Source: Gemmatimonadales bacterium UBA7835 (GTDB lineage: Bacteria > Gemmatimonadota > Gemmatimonadetes > Longimicrobiales > Gaopeijiaceae). From it: 32,951 nucleotides of DNA. The stretch covers positions 1-32,951 of the forward strand of contig DLTN01000029.1 in NCBI GenBank assembly GCA_002500925.1, in the 5' to 3' direction. The translations under genes were made by a program, and so were the position numbers. Below are positions 7,522-14,798 of this stretch, one piece after another (position 1 is the first letter of the stretch; each line of letters starts with the position of its first letter). The notes beneath the pieces were generated by a model, which made no database searches, was not told the origin of the DNA, and saw only the letters and a list, made by a program, of their open reading frames with translations.

Positions 7522-8250
7522 TCAGAGGTTATATCCAGCCGTAAGAAAGTAGTACTCGGCCATGCCTAGCATGATCAGGGCAGCCACACGTTTAACCCAA
7601 ATCATCCACCGACCCGATTTAGGTAGCATCGTAACCGCACCAGAAAAAAGACCGACCGCGATCAGCAGTGAAGTCATACCCAGAGAAAAGACAAACAAAT
7701 AGACGAAGCCCATCAGACCTGCCTGTGTAGCGGCCACCCACGTTAGCACTACGGCAAACGCGGGAGCTCCACAAGGTGCAGCAACCACACCAGACATCGA
7801 ACCCATGAGAAACACTGCACCGTAGGAACCACCCTCAGTCTGGGATGCTCTCTCCAGTAGTTTGCGCGGAACGGGTACAGGTAGCACATCGAGCATAGAA
7901 AGTGCGAAAAGAACCAAAAGGTTACCTATCGCAAAGAGGGCCCACGGACTTGCGCTCACAGTGCCAAACAGCTGACCTGTCATCCCCGCAATCGCTCCTA
8001 GCGTAGCGTAAAGCATCGCAAGGCCAACGGCGTACGTCAGCGTCAACCCGATCGTACGAGACTTAGGTTGGTCCTCACGCGCCGTGCCCGCAATAACCGC
8101 ACTGGTGATCGGGATCATCGGGTAGACGCATGGCGTCAAGCTCGTCAAGACACCTGCCCCGAACATCACGCCCAACGCTAGGACCGGGCTATTAGACAAA
8201 GCCTCAGACAAGCCACCGGGAGGCTCAATCTGTAGGAGGTGAAAAAGCAT
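7522..8250 (-). CDS. CcdA / DsbD-type thiol-disulfide transmembrane carrier
   Basis: The 242-aa product is almost entirely membrane-embedded, with six or more hydrophobic segments. It carries the two hallmark Cys motifs of the DsbD/CcdA family: C41 in SLTPCVYPMIP and C160 in VAAPCGAPAF. These form the redox pair that moves electrons from cytoplasmic thioredoxin to periplasmic partners. No N- or C-terminal thioredoxin domain is fused; that role falls to the next gene in the operon. No close Shine-Dalgarno is seen before the ATG. Family assignment is firm; partner choice (cytochrome c maturation, general reduction, or the neighbouring peroxiredoxin) is open. Confidence 0.93.
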   Translation of the reverse strand: MLFHLLQIEPPGGLSEALSNSPVLALGVMFGAGVLTSLTPCVYPMIPITSAVIAGTAREDQPKSRTIGLTLTYAVGLAMLYATLGAIAGMTGQLFGTVSASPWALFAIGNLLVLFALSMLDVLPVPVPRKLLERASQTEGGSYGAVFLMGSMSGVVAAPCGAPAFAVVLTWVAATQAGLMGFVYLFVFSLGMTSLLIAVGLFSGAVTMLPKSGRWMIWVKRVAALIMLGMAEYYFLTAGYNL

Positions 8251-8307
8251 GTTTGATGAGGTCCTGACGATTGCTTCAGAGTAGCTACATGACGAAACAA
8301 GGTACCG

Positions 8308-8339
8308 CGTTCAGTTCTGGACCGTCCAACTAATGAACG
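8308..8339. promoter_or_regulatory. Inverted repeat between the divergent CcdA-like and PpiC-like genes
   Basis: CGTTCA (8308-8313) pairs with TGAACG (8334-8339), then GTT with AAC, then GGAC with GTCC (8319-8322 with 8324-8327). The axis is at about 8323. Placed in the divergent intergenic region, it could be an operator. No promoter hexamers are clear. Confidence 0.3.
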
Positions 8340-8463
8340 GGAAGCCGCTTCATTCGTAAAAGCTCAACTCAATCTAGGGACCATCACCTTCTCTTTCGAT
8401 AGGATTAAAAACCGAGACGGGAAATGGGGTGACGCGGCTGCGAATCGACGCCACCTTCTCACT

Positions 8464-9531
8464 ATGAACAAGGCTGAGCAAAAGAACACATTTCGCCGTA
8501 TGCGTGCGGTATTCCTGCTCGGAGTAGGAAGCTCATGTCTGAGCGCATGTGCAGAAACGCATTCCGTAGCACTAACCGTAGGTGAAATAACCTACTCCCA
8601 AGACCAACTACTCGGGCTAACAGATTCTCGCCGTCAGTCGCTCGCCGATCTAACCGCATTCGCGCTATCCGTGGCAGATTCGTCGACTATTGCCCTCGGG
8701 GCGCCGCTCGTCAGCGGATGGGAAGAGAATCGGCTACTTGAGATCCTAGGAGCTGAGCTGACACTCGAGAAGTACGCCGTCGGCGACGACGTACTGGAGG
8801 CAAAATACCTGACGAACCCGGAGTGGGAGTTGACGGTTCGCCATATCCTCTTCTTTAGTGAACGATGGCGCTCTTCCGGTCACCGGGCTGAAGCCCAGGC
8901 GAAAGCAGGGAGGGCACTAGTCTCGTTACTGGAAGGAGCTGACTTCGCTGGGACAGCAGCTGAACTGTCTGAGGAGCCAGGGGCAGAAGGAAGACAAGGC
9001 TTACTAACCCCGGGACGGGAAAGCTCATGGGTTCCAGAGTTCTGGGCCGCTGCGCTGGCGCTTGAGCAAGGACAGATAAGTCCGGTTACCGAAACCCAGT
9101 ACGGCTACCACATCCTAAGGCTAGAAAACCGCATCGTGGTTCCATTTACTGAAGCGAGAAGTATCATCGCCCGAGTTGTCGCAGCTCAACTTGAAAAACC
9201 TGGTGATGTGCTCACCTCCTGGATTGAGCAGAACGCTGACTCAGAGGCCTCATCAAGTCGGGCCGCTGCGCTTTCAGAGGCAGAACGACGCGGATTGATC
9301 GTCCCTGCGAGCGAGAGAATGGAGCTGAAACGCGAATGGGAGGACATCGCCTACCGGCTCTCCTCAACCTTTGGCTTCAGATACGGCTGGGGGCCGGAAG
9401 AAGTAGCGAACGCTGCGTTGGCTGCACTGTCGAATCCCGCACAGAACGTAAACCTGTCGAGGACAGAGCTATCAACTTACCGACCGCTCATAGACGAACG
9501 GTATACGATTGAGTTTCTGTCAGAACGCTAG
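8464..9531 (+). CDS. Parvulin-type peptidyl-prolyl isomerase lipoprotein
   Basis: The 355-aa product has a lipobox LSAC with Cys29 after a hydrophobic stretch, so it should be a lipid-anchored periplasmic protein. The parvulin/PpiC domain spans about residues 120-225. It starts with LTVRHILFFSE, continues through EGRQGLLTPGRESSWVPEFWAAALALEQGQISPV in short conserved blocks, and closes with YGYHILRLENR. These are the usual SurA/PrsA/PpiC landmarks. Such proteins assist folding of outer-membrane and secreted proteins. The region before and after is helical, as in SurA-like chaperones. No Shine-Dalgarno is seen at 8464; an ATG at 8500 would still leave a working signal. Confidence 0.88.
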   Translation: MNKAEQKNTFRRMRAVFLLGVGSSCLSACAETHSVALTVGEITYSQDQLLGLTDSRRQSLADLTAFALSVADSSTIALGAPLVSGWEENRLLEILGAELTLEKYAVGDDVLEAKYLTNPEWELTVRHILFFSERWRSSGHRAEAQAKAGRALVSLLEGADFAGTAAELSEEPGAEGRQGLLTPGRESSWVPEFWAAALALEQGQISPVTETQYGYHILRLENRIVVPFTEARSIIARVVAAQLEKPGDVLTSWIEQNADSEASSSRAAALSEAERRGLIVPASERMELKREWEDIAYRLSSTFGFRYGWGPEEVANAALAALSNPAQNVNLSRTELSTYRPLIDERYTIEFLSER

Positions 9532-9624
9532 ATAAAGGAGCGGCAGGAATCTTTGAGAACTCAGCGCGAATACCCAACGGAGATCCTCATTGCCGGTGTT
9601 CGATCACACCAGAGGCAGTGACCC

Positions 9625-10314
9625 GTGATTCATCCCAAAAGGCCTAGTAGAGTGACCGGAAAGCTGCGCTTCATTCTTGGCTTCGGTCTATTCTTCACCG
9701 GACTGTGGTTTCTTTGGAACACGCCGGTTGTATACCCACTCAAGATCTTTGTGGTTCTGCTTCACGAGCTAAGCCATGCGATTGCAGTTTGGCTAACTGG
9801 TGGGACGGTGAGTCGGATCACGCTAGACCCCTACCAAGGCGGAGCAACCTACTTTACCGGAGGCAACGAGATTCTCGCCCTGAGTGCCGGGTACTTGGGC
9901 AGCTTGTTTTGGGGCGCGGTCATGTTTCTTGCGGCCAACCAGCCACGTATCCGAAAGGACTGGGTTAACAGCACGATCGGCCTAGCGGTAATACTGCTAA
10001 CTATCTTCTTCGTGCGAAGCGGTTTTGGGGTTGTGTTTGGGATTTTCTTCGGTGCTGTGATGATCACGGTATCCCGAGGCATCGGTGAACTCTGGAACAA
10101 GCGCGTACTCCTAGCGCTCGGCCTCACCAGCGCTCTTTATGCAATCCTAGACATCAAAGACGACATACTCGACCGCCCTGAAATACAGTCAGACGCACAC
10201 ATGCTCGCGGAAGCCACTGGCATCGGAACCGCAACGATGTGGGGCATGCTCTGGATTTCCATAGCGATCTTCGTAAGCGCACGGCTGATGATGCGAGCCT
10301 TTGAAGAGGCCTGA
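9625..10314 (+). CDS. M50B-like membrane zinc metalloprotease
   Basis: The 229-aa product is a multi-pass membrane protein with HELSH (HExxH zinc motif) in the second hydrophobic segment (IFVVLLHELSHAIAVWLTGG). This is the pattern of M50B-like peptidases. The following stretch (SRITLDPYQGGATYF, then SAGYLGSLFWGA) is typical of this family's second conserved block. The start is GTG, with GAGG at 9612-9615, nine bases before it. The role, perhaps intramembrane cleavage of an anti-sigma or stress factor, is not shown by the sequence. The stop codon directly abuts the stop of the convergent MBL-fold gene, with no terminator between them. Confidence 0.85.
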   Translation: MIHPKRPSRVTGKLRFILGFGLFFTGLWFLWNTPVVYPLKIFVVLLHELSHAIAVWLTGGTVSRITLDPYQGGATYFTGGNEILALSAGYLGSLFWGAVMFLAANQPRIRKDWVNSTIGLAVILLTIFFVRSGFGVVFGIFFGAVMITVSRGIGELWNKRVLLALGLTSALYAILDIKDDILDRPEIQSDAHMLAEATGIGTATMWGMLWISIAIFVSARLMMRAFEEA

Positions 10315-11490
10315 CTAAAGCTCCAACTGCATCAGAACCTGATAGAAAAAAGTGGTCCACTGGAAGGGGAACCGATCCTGTCCAGCCCGCGCAGTCTCTT
10401 CAATAGACATCCCTGAACTTATCGCGTCACTGACAAACGCTATCGCTTCGCGGGTAACCCTAATCTGCTCGCGAACAGCCTTTAGTCCGGTAACCCCCTC
10501 ATGACCGGGCACAACCACGGTTTCTGGATGCATTCCATCCAGAAATTTCTCTAGTCTTTCCAGGAAAGCATCCGGATCGACCGTTCCAGGATACATCATT
10601 GGATTGCTGGGGAGAAACGTGTCTCCAAGATGAGCTACCCTAGACTCAGTGAAGTAAACTGAAATGTCGCCCGAGCTGTGGGCCACTGTCGGCAAGATTC
10701 GGATCGTCTCGCCTCCAAACTCTATCGAGACGGCCTCGTCGATCGGCATATCCGGAATAGCGGAAGCAGGCTTTGGAGGGATCGACAAGCCCTCCATAAA
10801 AAAATACGGCTCCATCATTGCATCCGCGGTTCCAATGTGCGCGTACAGATCCGCCTCACCACCGAGATCAGCAGCAGACCCCATGTGGTCTTCATGCGGG
10901 TGCGTGATGATTATGGCACGGATCGGTCCACCCCCTAGCTCATTGATCGCACAACGAAGGGCTGGAAGAGCTGGTCCATAACCCGTATCAACCATCAGCA
11001 CGCCCCCGGTGGAAACCTTAACCAGGACATTCGAGCCTACACCGTTGATCAAGTGCACATCGCCGCCTAGCCACCTAGTCGTAAGCTCCATCTCTCCGAC
11101 CAAGCCGATCAACGAACGGAAGGATTCCGCCCCAGTGATATTGGCGAATGCGTGATCCTCTTGCGCGAACGAGATCATCAAAGACTGAAGGCCCTCGTCC
11201 CAGACGGCCCGGAGCCAGTTAACAGCATCTGATTGTCGACCATCCAGTGCTGCAGCGCGCGCCGCATGATACTGGACTAGTGGACGGCTTGGATGACTTT
11301 GGGGGATAAGTTCTGCGGCGGCAGACATCTTCAATGCATATCCCGTAATGTCACCGAGCCGCCTGGCTTCCTCTCCTGATGCAAATGGGATGCGCCAACT
11401 GTCAACATCTTGAGCTTCGGCGAAGGATCCTAGCGAGATAAAACAAGCCCCCAAAAAAAGAAGTGACCCTGCCATATACGGTGTTCTCAT
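10315..11490 (-). CDS. Secreted MBL-fold metallo-hydrolase
   Basis: ATG at 11490 is preferred over an upstream TTG at 11505; neither has a clear Shine-Dalgarno. The 391-aa product has a signal peptide (about residues 5-26), a helical region of about 110 residues, then a metallo-beta-lactamase fold. The zinc ligands are H197, H199, D201 and H202 in THPHEDHMGSA, H271 in VAHSSGD, D290 in HLGDTFL, and H330 in PGHEG. The fold resembles periplasmic class-B-like and SoxH/QuiP-like hydrolases. The substrate is unknown, and annotation as a true beta-lactamase would go too far. Confidence 0.9.
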   Translation of the reverse strand: MRTPYMAGSLLFLGACFISLGSFAEAQDVDSWRIPFASGEEARRLGDITGYALKMSAAAELIPQSHPSRPLVQYHAARAAALDGRQSDAVNWLRAVWDEGLQSLMISFAQEDHAFANITGAESFRSLIGLVGEMELTTRWLGGDVHLINGVGSNVLVKVSTGGVLMVDTGYGPALPALRCAINELGGGPIRAIIITHPHEDHMGSAADLGGEADLYAHIGTADAMMEPYFFMEGLSIPPKPASAIPDMPIDEAVSIEFGGETIRILPTVAHSSGDISVYFTESRVAHLGDTFLPSNPMMYPGTVDPDAFLERLEKFLDGMHPETVVVPGHEGVTGLKAVREQIRVTREAIAFVSDAISSGMSIEETARAGQDRFPFQWTTFFYQVLMQLEL

Positions 11491-11670
11491 CACTGTTTCA
11501 CACAATTGGTAGTGTGCAGGTCTTGCATCCGAGTGTCCGCTTCAATTAGTATGCCGATGAACGGATCTAGTCGTCCGTTCTAGGTCTCTTCCAGAGCCTC
11601 AAAAAAGGAACTGGTTGAGAACTGTGGGCCTAGAGCCCGCTGGCATTCTCGCCCTACTACTAACCCGAAA
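11491..11670. other. Intergenic stretch upstream of the MBL-fold gene and the small plus-strand transcript
   Basis: I see no gene here. It holds one 7-bp inverted repeat, GAACGGA/TCCGTTC (11559-11565 with 11574-11580), and a short A-run near 11601. Promoters for the minus-strand MBL gene and for the small plus-strand transcript should lie here; TACTAA at 11658-11663 could be a -10 element, but no matching -35 is present. Confidence 0.4.
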
Positions 11671-11684
11671 ATGGAGGTGATCCC

Positions 11685-11747
11685 TTGTCTAGTTCCTGTA
11701 CCCTGTCCAGCCCGGCACGGGCAAGCGATCGCCGGAGCGGCTTTTAA
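11685..11747 (+). CDS. Possible 20-aa leader peptide
   Basis: A TTG start lies seven bases after GGAGG, the best-placed ribosome-binding site in this part of the window. The 20-codon frame (MSSSCTLSSPARASDRRSGF) ends with TAA inside the loop of a CGGCTT/AAGCCG hairpin. An overlapping 32-aa frame begins at ATG 11671, but it has no ribosome-binding site of its own. Such small frames arise by chance often, so only the strength of the Shine-Dalgarno makes it worth noting. Confidence 0.22.
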   Translation: MSSSCTLSSPARASDRRSGF

Positions 11748-11815
11748 GCCGAACCGTCACGCACTGTAGGTTTTGTTCGCGCCGTATCCCGGCTTCGCGC
11801 TGGGCTGCGACGGGC

Positions 11816-11858
11816 AGGACGCCATCGGAGAAGTCATCCGGTGGCGTCCTTTTTTTTT
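11816..11858 (+). terminator. Strong rho-independent terminator on the plus strand
   Basis: AGGACGCCATCGG pairs with CCGGTGGCGTCCT (13 bp, one G-T) and is followed by nine T's in a row. It lies between two minus-strand genes, so it ends a separate plus-strand transcript. Confidence 0.88.
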
Positions 11859-11888
11859 CGAGTGTCAAAGCTGATAGGAGTATAAAAG

Positions 11889-12473
11889 TCACTGTCGGAA
11901 CCATCTCGGCTCATTGCCGGGCTTCCACTTGATGTTACACCCTACGCTCGGAACTTGCTCCTCGTCAGGACACCTACCTGCGAGCACTGCTTCGCACGCA
12001 TCACGCAAGTCCTGTCCCGTAACTGAAATCGGAAGGGATGGGCGACTGGCATCGAACTGTCCCCGATACACCAGTTTCCGATCTGCATCAAATAAAAAGA
12101 AGTCAGGGGTGCACGCCGCCTGATAGGCTTTGACGACCTCCTGCGACCCGTCAAACAGATAAGGAAAGACATAGCCCCTCGCCTGGACCTCGTCCGCCAT
12201 TTTTTCTGGACTGTCCTCAGGATAAGCCATCACATCATTGGCGTTAATCGCAACTATCCCTAAACCCCGCTGCTCGTATTCTCTAGCGAATTCAGCTAAC
12301 CCACCTGCTATATGCTTCACGAATGGACAATGGTTAGAGAGCACCATAACGAGAAAAGCGTCGCTCTCAGCAAAATCTGAGAGCGATCGCATGATCCCAG
12401 TGGCTGGCTCTAAAAGTGAGAAATCAGGTGCCCCAGTCCCGAGAGGAAGCATGGTAGATGGCGTCTCGGCCAA
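11889..12473 (-). CDS. Thioredoxin-family (redoxin-domain) protein
   Basis: The 194-aa product has no signal peptide. It shows the typical order of a well-populated but uncharacterised AhpC/TSA-like family: PDFSLLEPATG, then VMVLSNHCPFVKHIAGGLAEF, then GIVAINANDV, then AACTPDFFLFDADRKLVYRGQ, and finally VGCNIKWKPGN at the C-terminus. The single Cys in NHCPFVKH takes the peroxidatic position; Cys in AACTPDF and VGCNIKWK are further conserved ones. It is probably a cytoplasmic thiol peroxidase or reductase. Its partner is unknown. It is divergent from the cobalamin-binding-type gene. Confidence 0.88.
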   Translation of the reverse strand: MAETPSTMLPLGTGAPDFSLLEPATGIMRSLSDFAESDAFLVMVLSNHCPFVKHIAGGLAEFAREYEQRGLGIVAINANDVMAYPEDSPEKMADEVQARGYVFPYLFDGSQEVVKAYQAACTPDFFLFDADRKLVYRGQFDASRPSLPISVTGQDLRDACEAVLAGRCPDEEQVPSVGCNIKWKPGNEPRWFRQ

Positions 12474-12585
12474 GGTGTGTACTCCGTTGAGGCAACCGTG
12501 AATGGCTTACTTTATTTCAGACCCCACAGCCAAGCCACCGTGCCATAAGAGGAACTTCAGCCCGGTCTGCCGGGTTAGGGGCGCC

Positions 12586-13404
12586 ATGCGAATTGTCTCA
12601 CTTGCCTGTTCAAATACGGAGATCGTCTGCGCTCTGGGAGGTGCAGAACTTCTCGTCGGAGTCGACGACCATTCAGATTTCCCTGAAGACGTCGTCTCCA
12701 ACCTCCCTCGCGTCGGCCCAGATCTCAACATCGACATCACGCGCGTGGCCGCCCTCAAACCCGACCTTGTTCTAGCGACGCTAACCGTACCCGGGCACGA
12801 ACGCGTGGTAGAGGGACTGAAGGCTGCGGGGCTTCCATTTATCGCGCCTGAGCCGACATCCCTCAATGACGTATACCGAGACATTACTCAGATTGCTGAG
12901 CTTCTGTCTGCGTCGGTCCGTGGTATACAGAGCCACGCCCAAGCTCTAATTGAGGAGATGAGGGCCGAGTTCTCGCAGACATACGGACCCAACGACGACA
13001 CTGGGGTCCTTGCCGATCGTCCCAGCATCCTAGTGCAGTGGTGGCCGAAACCAGTGATTACGCCGGGTCGTGACTCATGGGCCACAGACGTAATCAATGC
13101 TGCCGGGGGACGTGCAATTCTCGGCGACGAGAAACACAAAAGCCGGCCGATGACGGACGAAGAGGTCGCCAGCGCCAACCCAGATGCAATAGTTCTTTCT
13201 TGGTGCGGGGTTCATCCAGACAAGTACCGACCCGATGTCGTGCTGGATAACCCCGCTTGGCAAGATCTTGATTTCGTTATGCGTAACAGGGTCTTCTGCA
13301 TCGGAGAACCATTCCTAGGCCGCCCTGGACCGCGCTTATTAGAAGGCCTTCGATCAATGCGGGAAGTCGTAGAATCCGTTCGCGGACAGCCAAATTTCAC
13401 TTGA
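12586..13404 (+). CDS. BtuF-like cobalamin-binding-type protein
   Basis: The start at 12586 is chosen because AGGGG lies six bases upstream and the fold begins at once (MRIVSLACSNTEIVCALGG); an ATG at 12502 would add 28 unlikely residues. The 272-aa product follows the periplasmic-binding pattern of B12/siderophore proteins: VGVDDHSDFP, then ITRVAALKPDLVLAT, then a single long helix, then WWPKPVITPGRDSWATDVINAAGG, then ANPDAIVLSWCG. No signal peptide is visible, as in many short BtuF-like proteins of this kind, so its location is uncertain. No BtuC or BtuD gene and no cobalamin riboswitch is nearby. It may bind cobalamin or a related corrinoid. Confidence 0.85.
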   Translation: MRIVSLACSNTEIVCALGGAELLVGVDDHSDFPEDVVSNLPRVGPDLNIDITRVAALKPDLVLATLTVPGHERVVEGLKAAGLPFIAPEPTSLNDVYRDITQIAELLSASVRGIQSHAQALIEEMRAEFSQTYGPNDDTGVLADRPSILVQWWPKPVITPGRDSWATDVINAAGGRAILGDEKHKSRPMTDEEVASANPDAIVLSWCGVHPDKYRPDVVLDNPAWQDLDFVMRNRVFCIGEPFLGRPGPRLLEGLRSMREVVESVRGQPNFT

Positions 13405-13481
13405 CGACAGTCCTCAACTGGCGCATCGGCGATTAGGGACATAGGGTGCCTAAGACCGACCCCAAGCAGTCTGAGGAACCC

Positions 13482-14759
13482 ATGAACGGATCGATGGACC
13501 GCCGCGAGTTCACACGCCTCTTCGCATTCGGCGGCTCAGCCGCGCTGCTCAGCCACCCGCGCTTCAAAGGTGTTGCAGCACCGCCACTCACACCTGACCG
13601 TGTCCGGTCCGGCGCTGTGGACTGGGCATCAGTACGCGAACAGTTCTTGATCCCTGAAGAAGTCACCGTTCTCAACGCGGCTAACCTGTGTCCAGCGCCT
13701 CGTCAGGTACTAGAGACAGTCCAGGCCCATACAGCGCGTCTCGACTCAGAACCCTTTCCATCCTATCGCAGCGAAGTGCAAGCTTCCAAGGAACGGACCC
13801 GGGACCTGCTCGCTTCACACTTGAGAGCGACTCCGGAAGAAATTCTCATCACAAGAAACACCAGCGAGGCAAATAACTGGGTCTCGACAGGTCTCGCACT
13901 CGGTCCCGGAGATGAGGTGCTGATCTTCTCCGACAACCATCCCAGTAATAACACAGCGTGGAAAAAGAAAGCTGAGCGGTTCGGCTACACAGTGACCGAG
14001 GTCCCTCATGTGGACCCACATCCGGGACATGAGTACTACATGCGAGCCTTCGAAGAGGCGATCACCAGTAACACCCGGGTCCTCGCCTTCATGCAACACA
14101 CCAACACGTCGGGAGACGTCCTTCCCGCCCGAGAGCTATGTTGGATGGCGAAGGAGCGGGGCATCGTCACACTGGTCGACGGAGCGCAGTCATTTGGGCT
14201 AATGGATGTGGACCTTGCTGACTGGAGGCCAGATTTCTTTTCTGGAAGCGCGCATAAATGGCCATGCGGACCAAAGGAGACAGGAGTGCTCTTCGTAAGC
14301 CGGGATATGCAGGAAAACTTCTGGCCGTCGATTTACAGCGCTTACTCTGGAAGCCGAGGTTTGTCCCGCACACATGAGGGGATGGGCCAGCGAGACACAC
14401 CTGCTCTTCAAGCGTTCGGTGCACAAATCGAATTCCTGCAGACCATAGGGCAGCACGAAATCGAAATGCGAAGTCGAGAACTGGCTACGATGCTAGTAGA
14501 AGAGCTGTCCGCCCTCGATGGGGTGCACATGTGGACTCCGCACCAAATAGAACGACGGGGTGCCGTCGTAACTTTCCAGCCCGGAACTCTTCGAAGTCAG
14601 GAGGTCCTGGCTGCACTCGAGCATGACGGTATCGTCGCCGCCGCCCGCGGGGGGAGCGATAGACCGGGCATACGGTTCTCACCTCACTTCTACAACACTG
14701 AGGATGATATCGAACGAGCTGTAGCAGCTATAAAGGGCTACTTGCAAAGAGGCCTCTGA
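13482..14759 (+). CDS. Class V aminotransferase-fold PLP enzyme with Tat-like N-terminus
   Basis: GAGG five to six bases before the ATG at 13482 supports this start; an upstream GTG at 13446 lacks it. The 425-aa product begins with a twin-arginine-like motif (DRREFTRLF) and a hydrophobic stretch, so export by Tat is possible. The class V fold follows: TRNTSEANNWVSTG (phosphate loop), H154 in DNHPSNN, D233 and Q236 in LVDGAQSFG, and the PLP lysine K259 in SGSAHKWPCGP. Relatives include isopenicillin-N-epimerase-like and cysteine-desulfurase-like enzymes. The persulfide Cys of desulfurases is not evident. Its reaction is therefore open. It leads a run of three plus-strand metabolic genes. Confidence 0.9.
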   Translation: MNGSMDRREFTRLFAFGGSAALLSHPRFKGVAAPPLTPDRVRSGAVDWASVREQFLIPEEVTVLNAANLCPAPRQVLETVQAHTARLDSEPFPSYRSEVQASKERTRDLLASHLRATPEEILITRNTSEANNWVSTGLALGPGDEVLIFSDNHPSNNTAWKKKAERFGYTVTEVPHVDPHPGHEYYMRAFEEAITSNTRVLAFMQHTNTSGDVLPARELCWMAKERGIVTLVDGAQSFGLMDVDLADWRPDFFSGSAHKWPCGPKETGVLFVSRDMQENFWPSIYSAYSGSRGLSRTHEGMGQRDTPALQAFGAQIEFLQTIGQHEIEMRSRELATMLVEELSALDGVHMWTPHQIERRGAVVTFQPGTLRSQEVLAALEHDGIVAAARGGSDRPGIRFSPHFYNTEDDIERAVAAIKGYLQRGL

Positions 14760-14798
14760 TCCCAATAGTCCCACCCCTCGAACCTTTTGCCGGCGCAG

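Larger units (their letters stand above)
11671..11858 (+). ncRNA. Candidate structured small RNA / leader transcript ending in a strong terminator
   Basis: No long ORF lies upstream, yet a classical terminator ends a plus-strand transcript here. The stretch opens with GGAGGTGATCC, an exact complement of the universal 16S rRNA 3' end. It then offers several stems: CCTGTCC-AGCCC (11702-11713) with GGGCT (11802-11806) and GGGCAGG (11812-11818); CGGCTT/AAGCCG around a TT loop (near 11738-11751); and CCCGGC/GCTGGG (11788-11804). The length (about 190 bases) and rod-like pairing bring 6S RNA to mind, but I cannot match a known consensus. It may instead be an mRNA for a tiny peptide. Confidence 0.35.

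Noticed and set aside
10315..11490. Beta-lactamase resistance gene
   Set aside because: The HxHxDH fold is shared by many hydrolases; the extra helical N-terminal region and overall sequence do not support a specific beta-lactamase call.
11671..11858. Firm call of 6S RNA, SRP RNA or tmRNA
   Set aside because: Length and rod-like pairing suggest 6S, but the central bubble is not clearly formed; the SRP loop sequence and tmRNA ends are absent.
12474..12585. Cobalamin riboswitch before the BtuF-like gene
   Set aside because: The conserved B12-box and core sequences of cobalamin riboswitches are not present, and the gap is too short.
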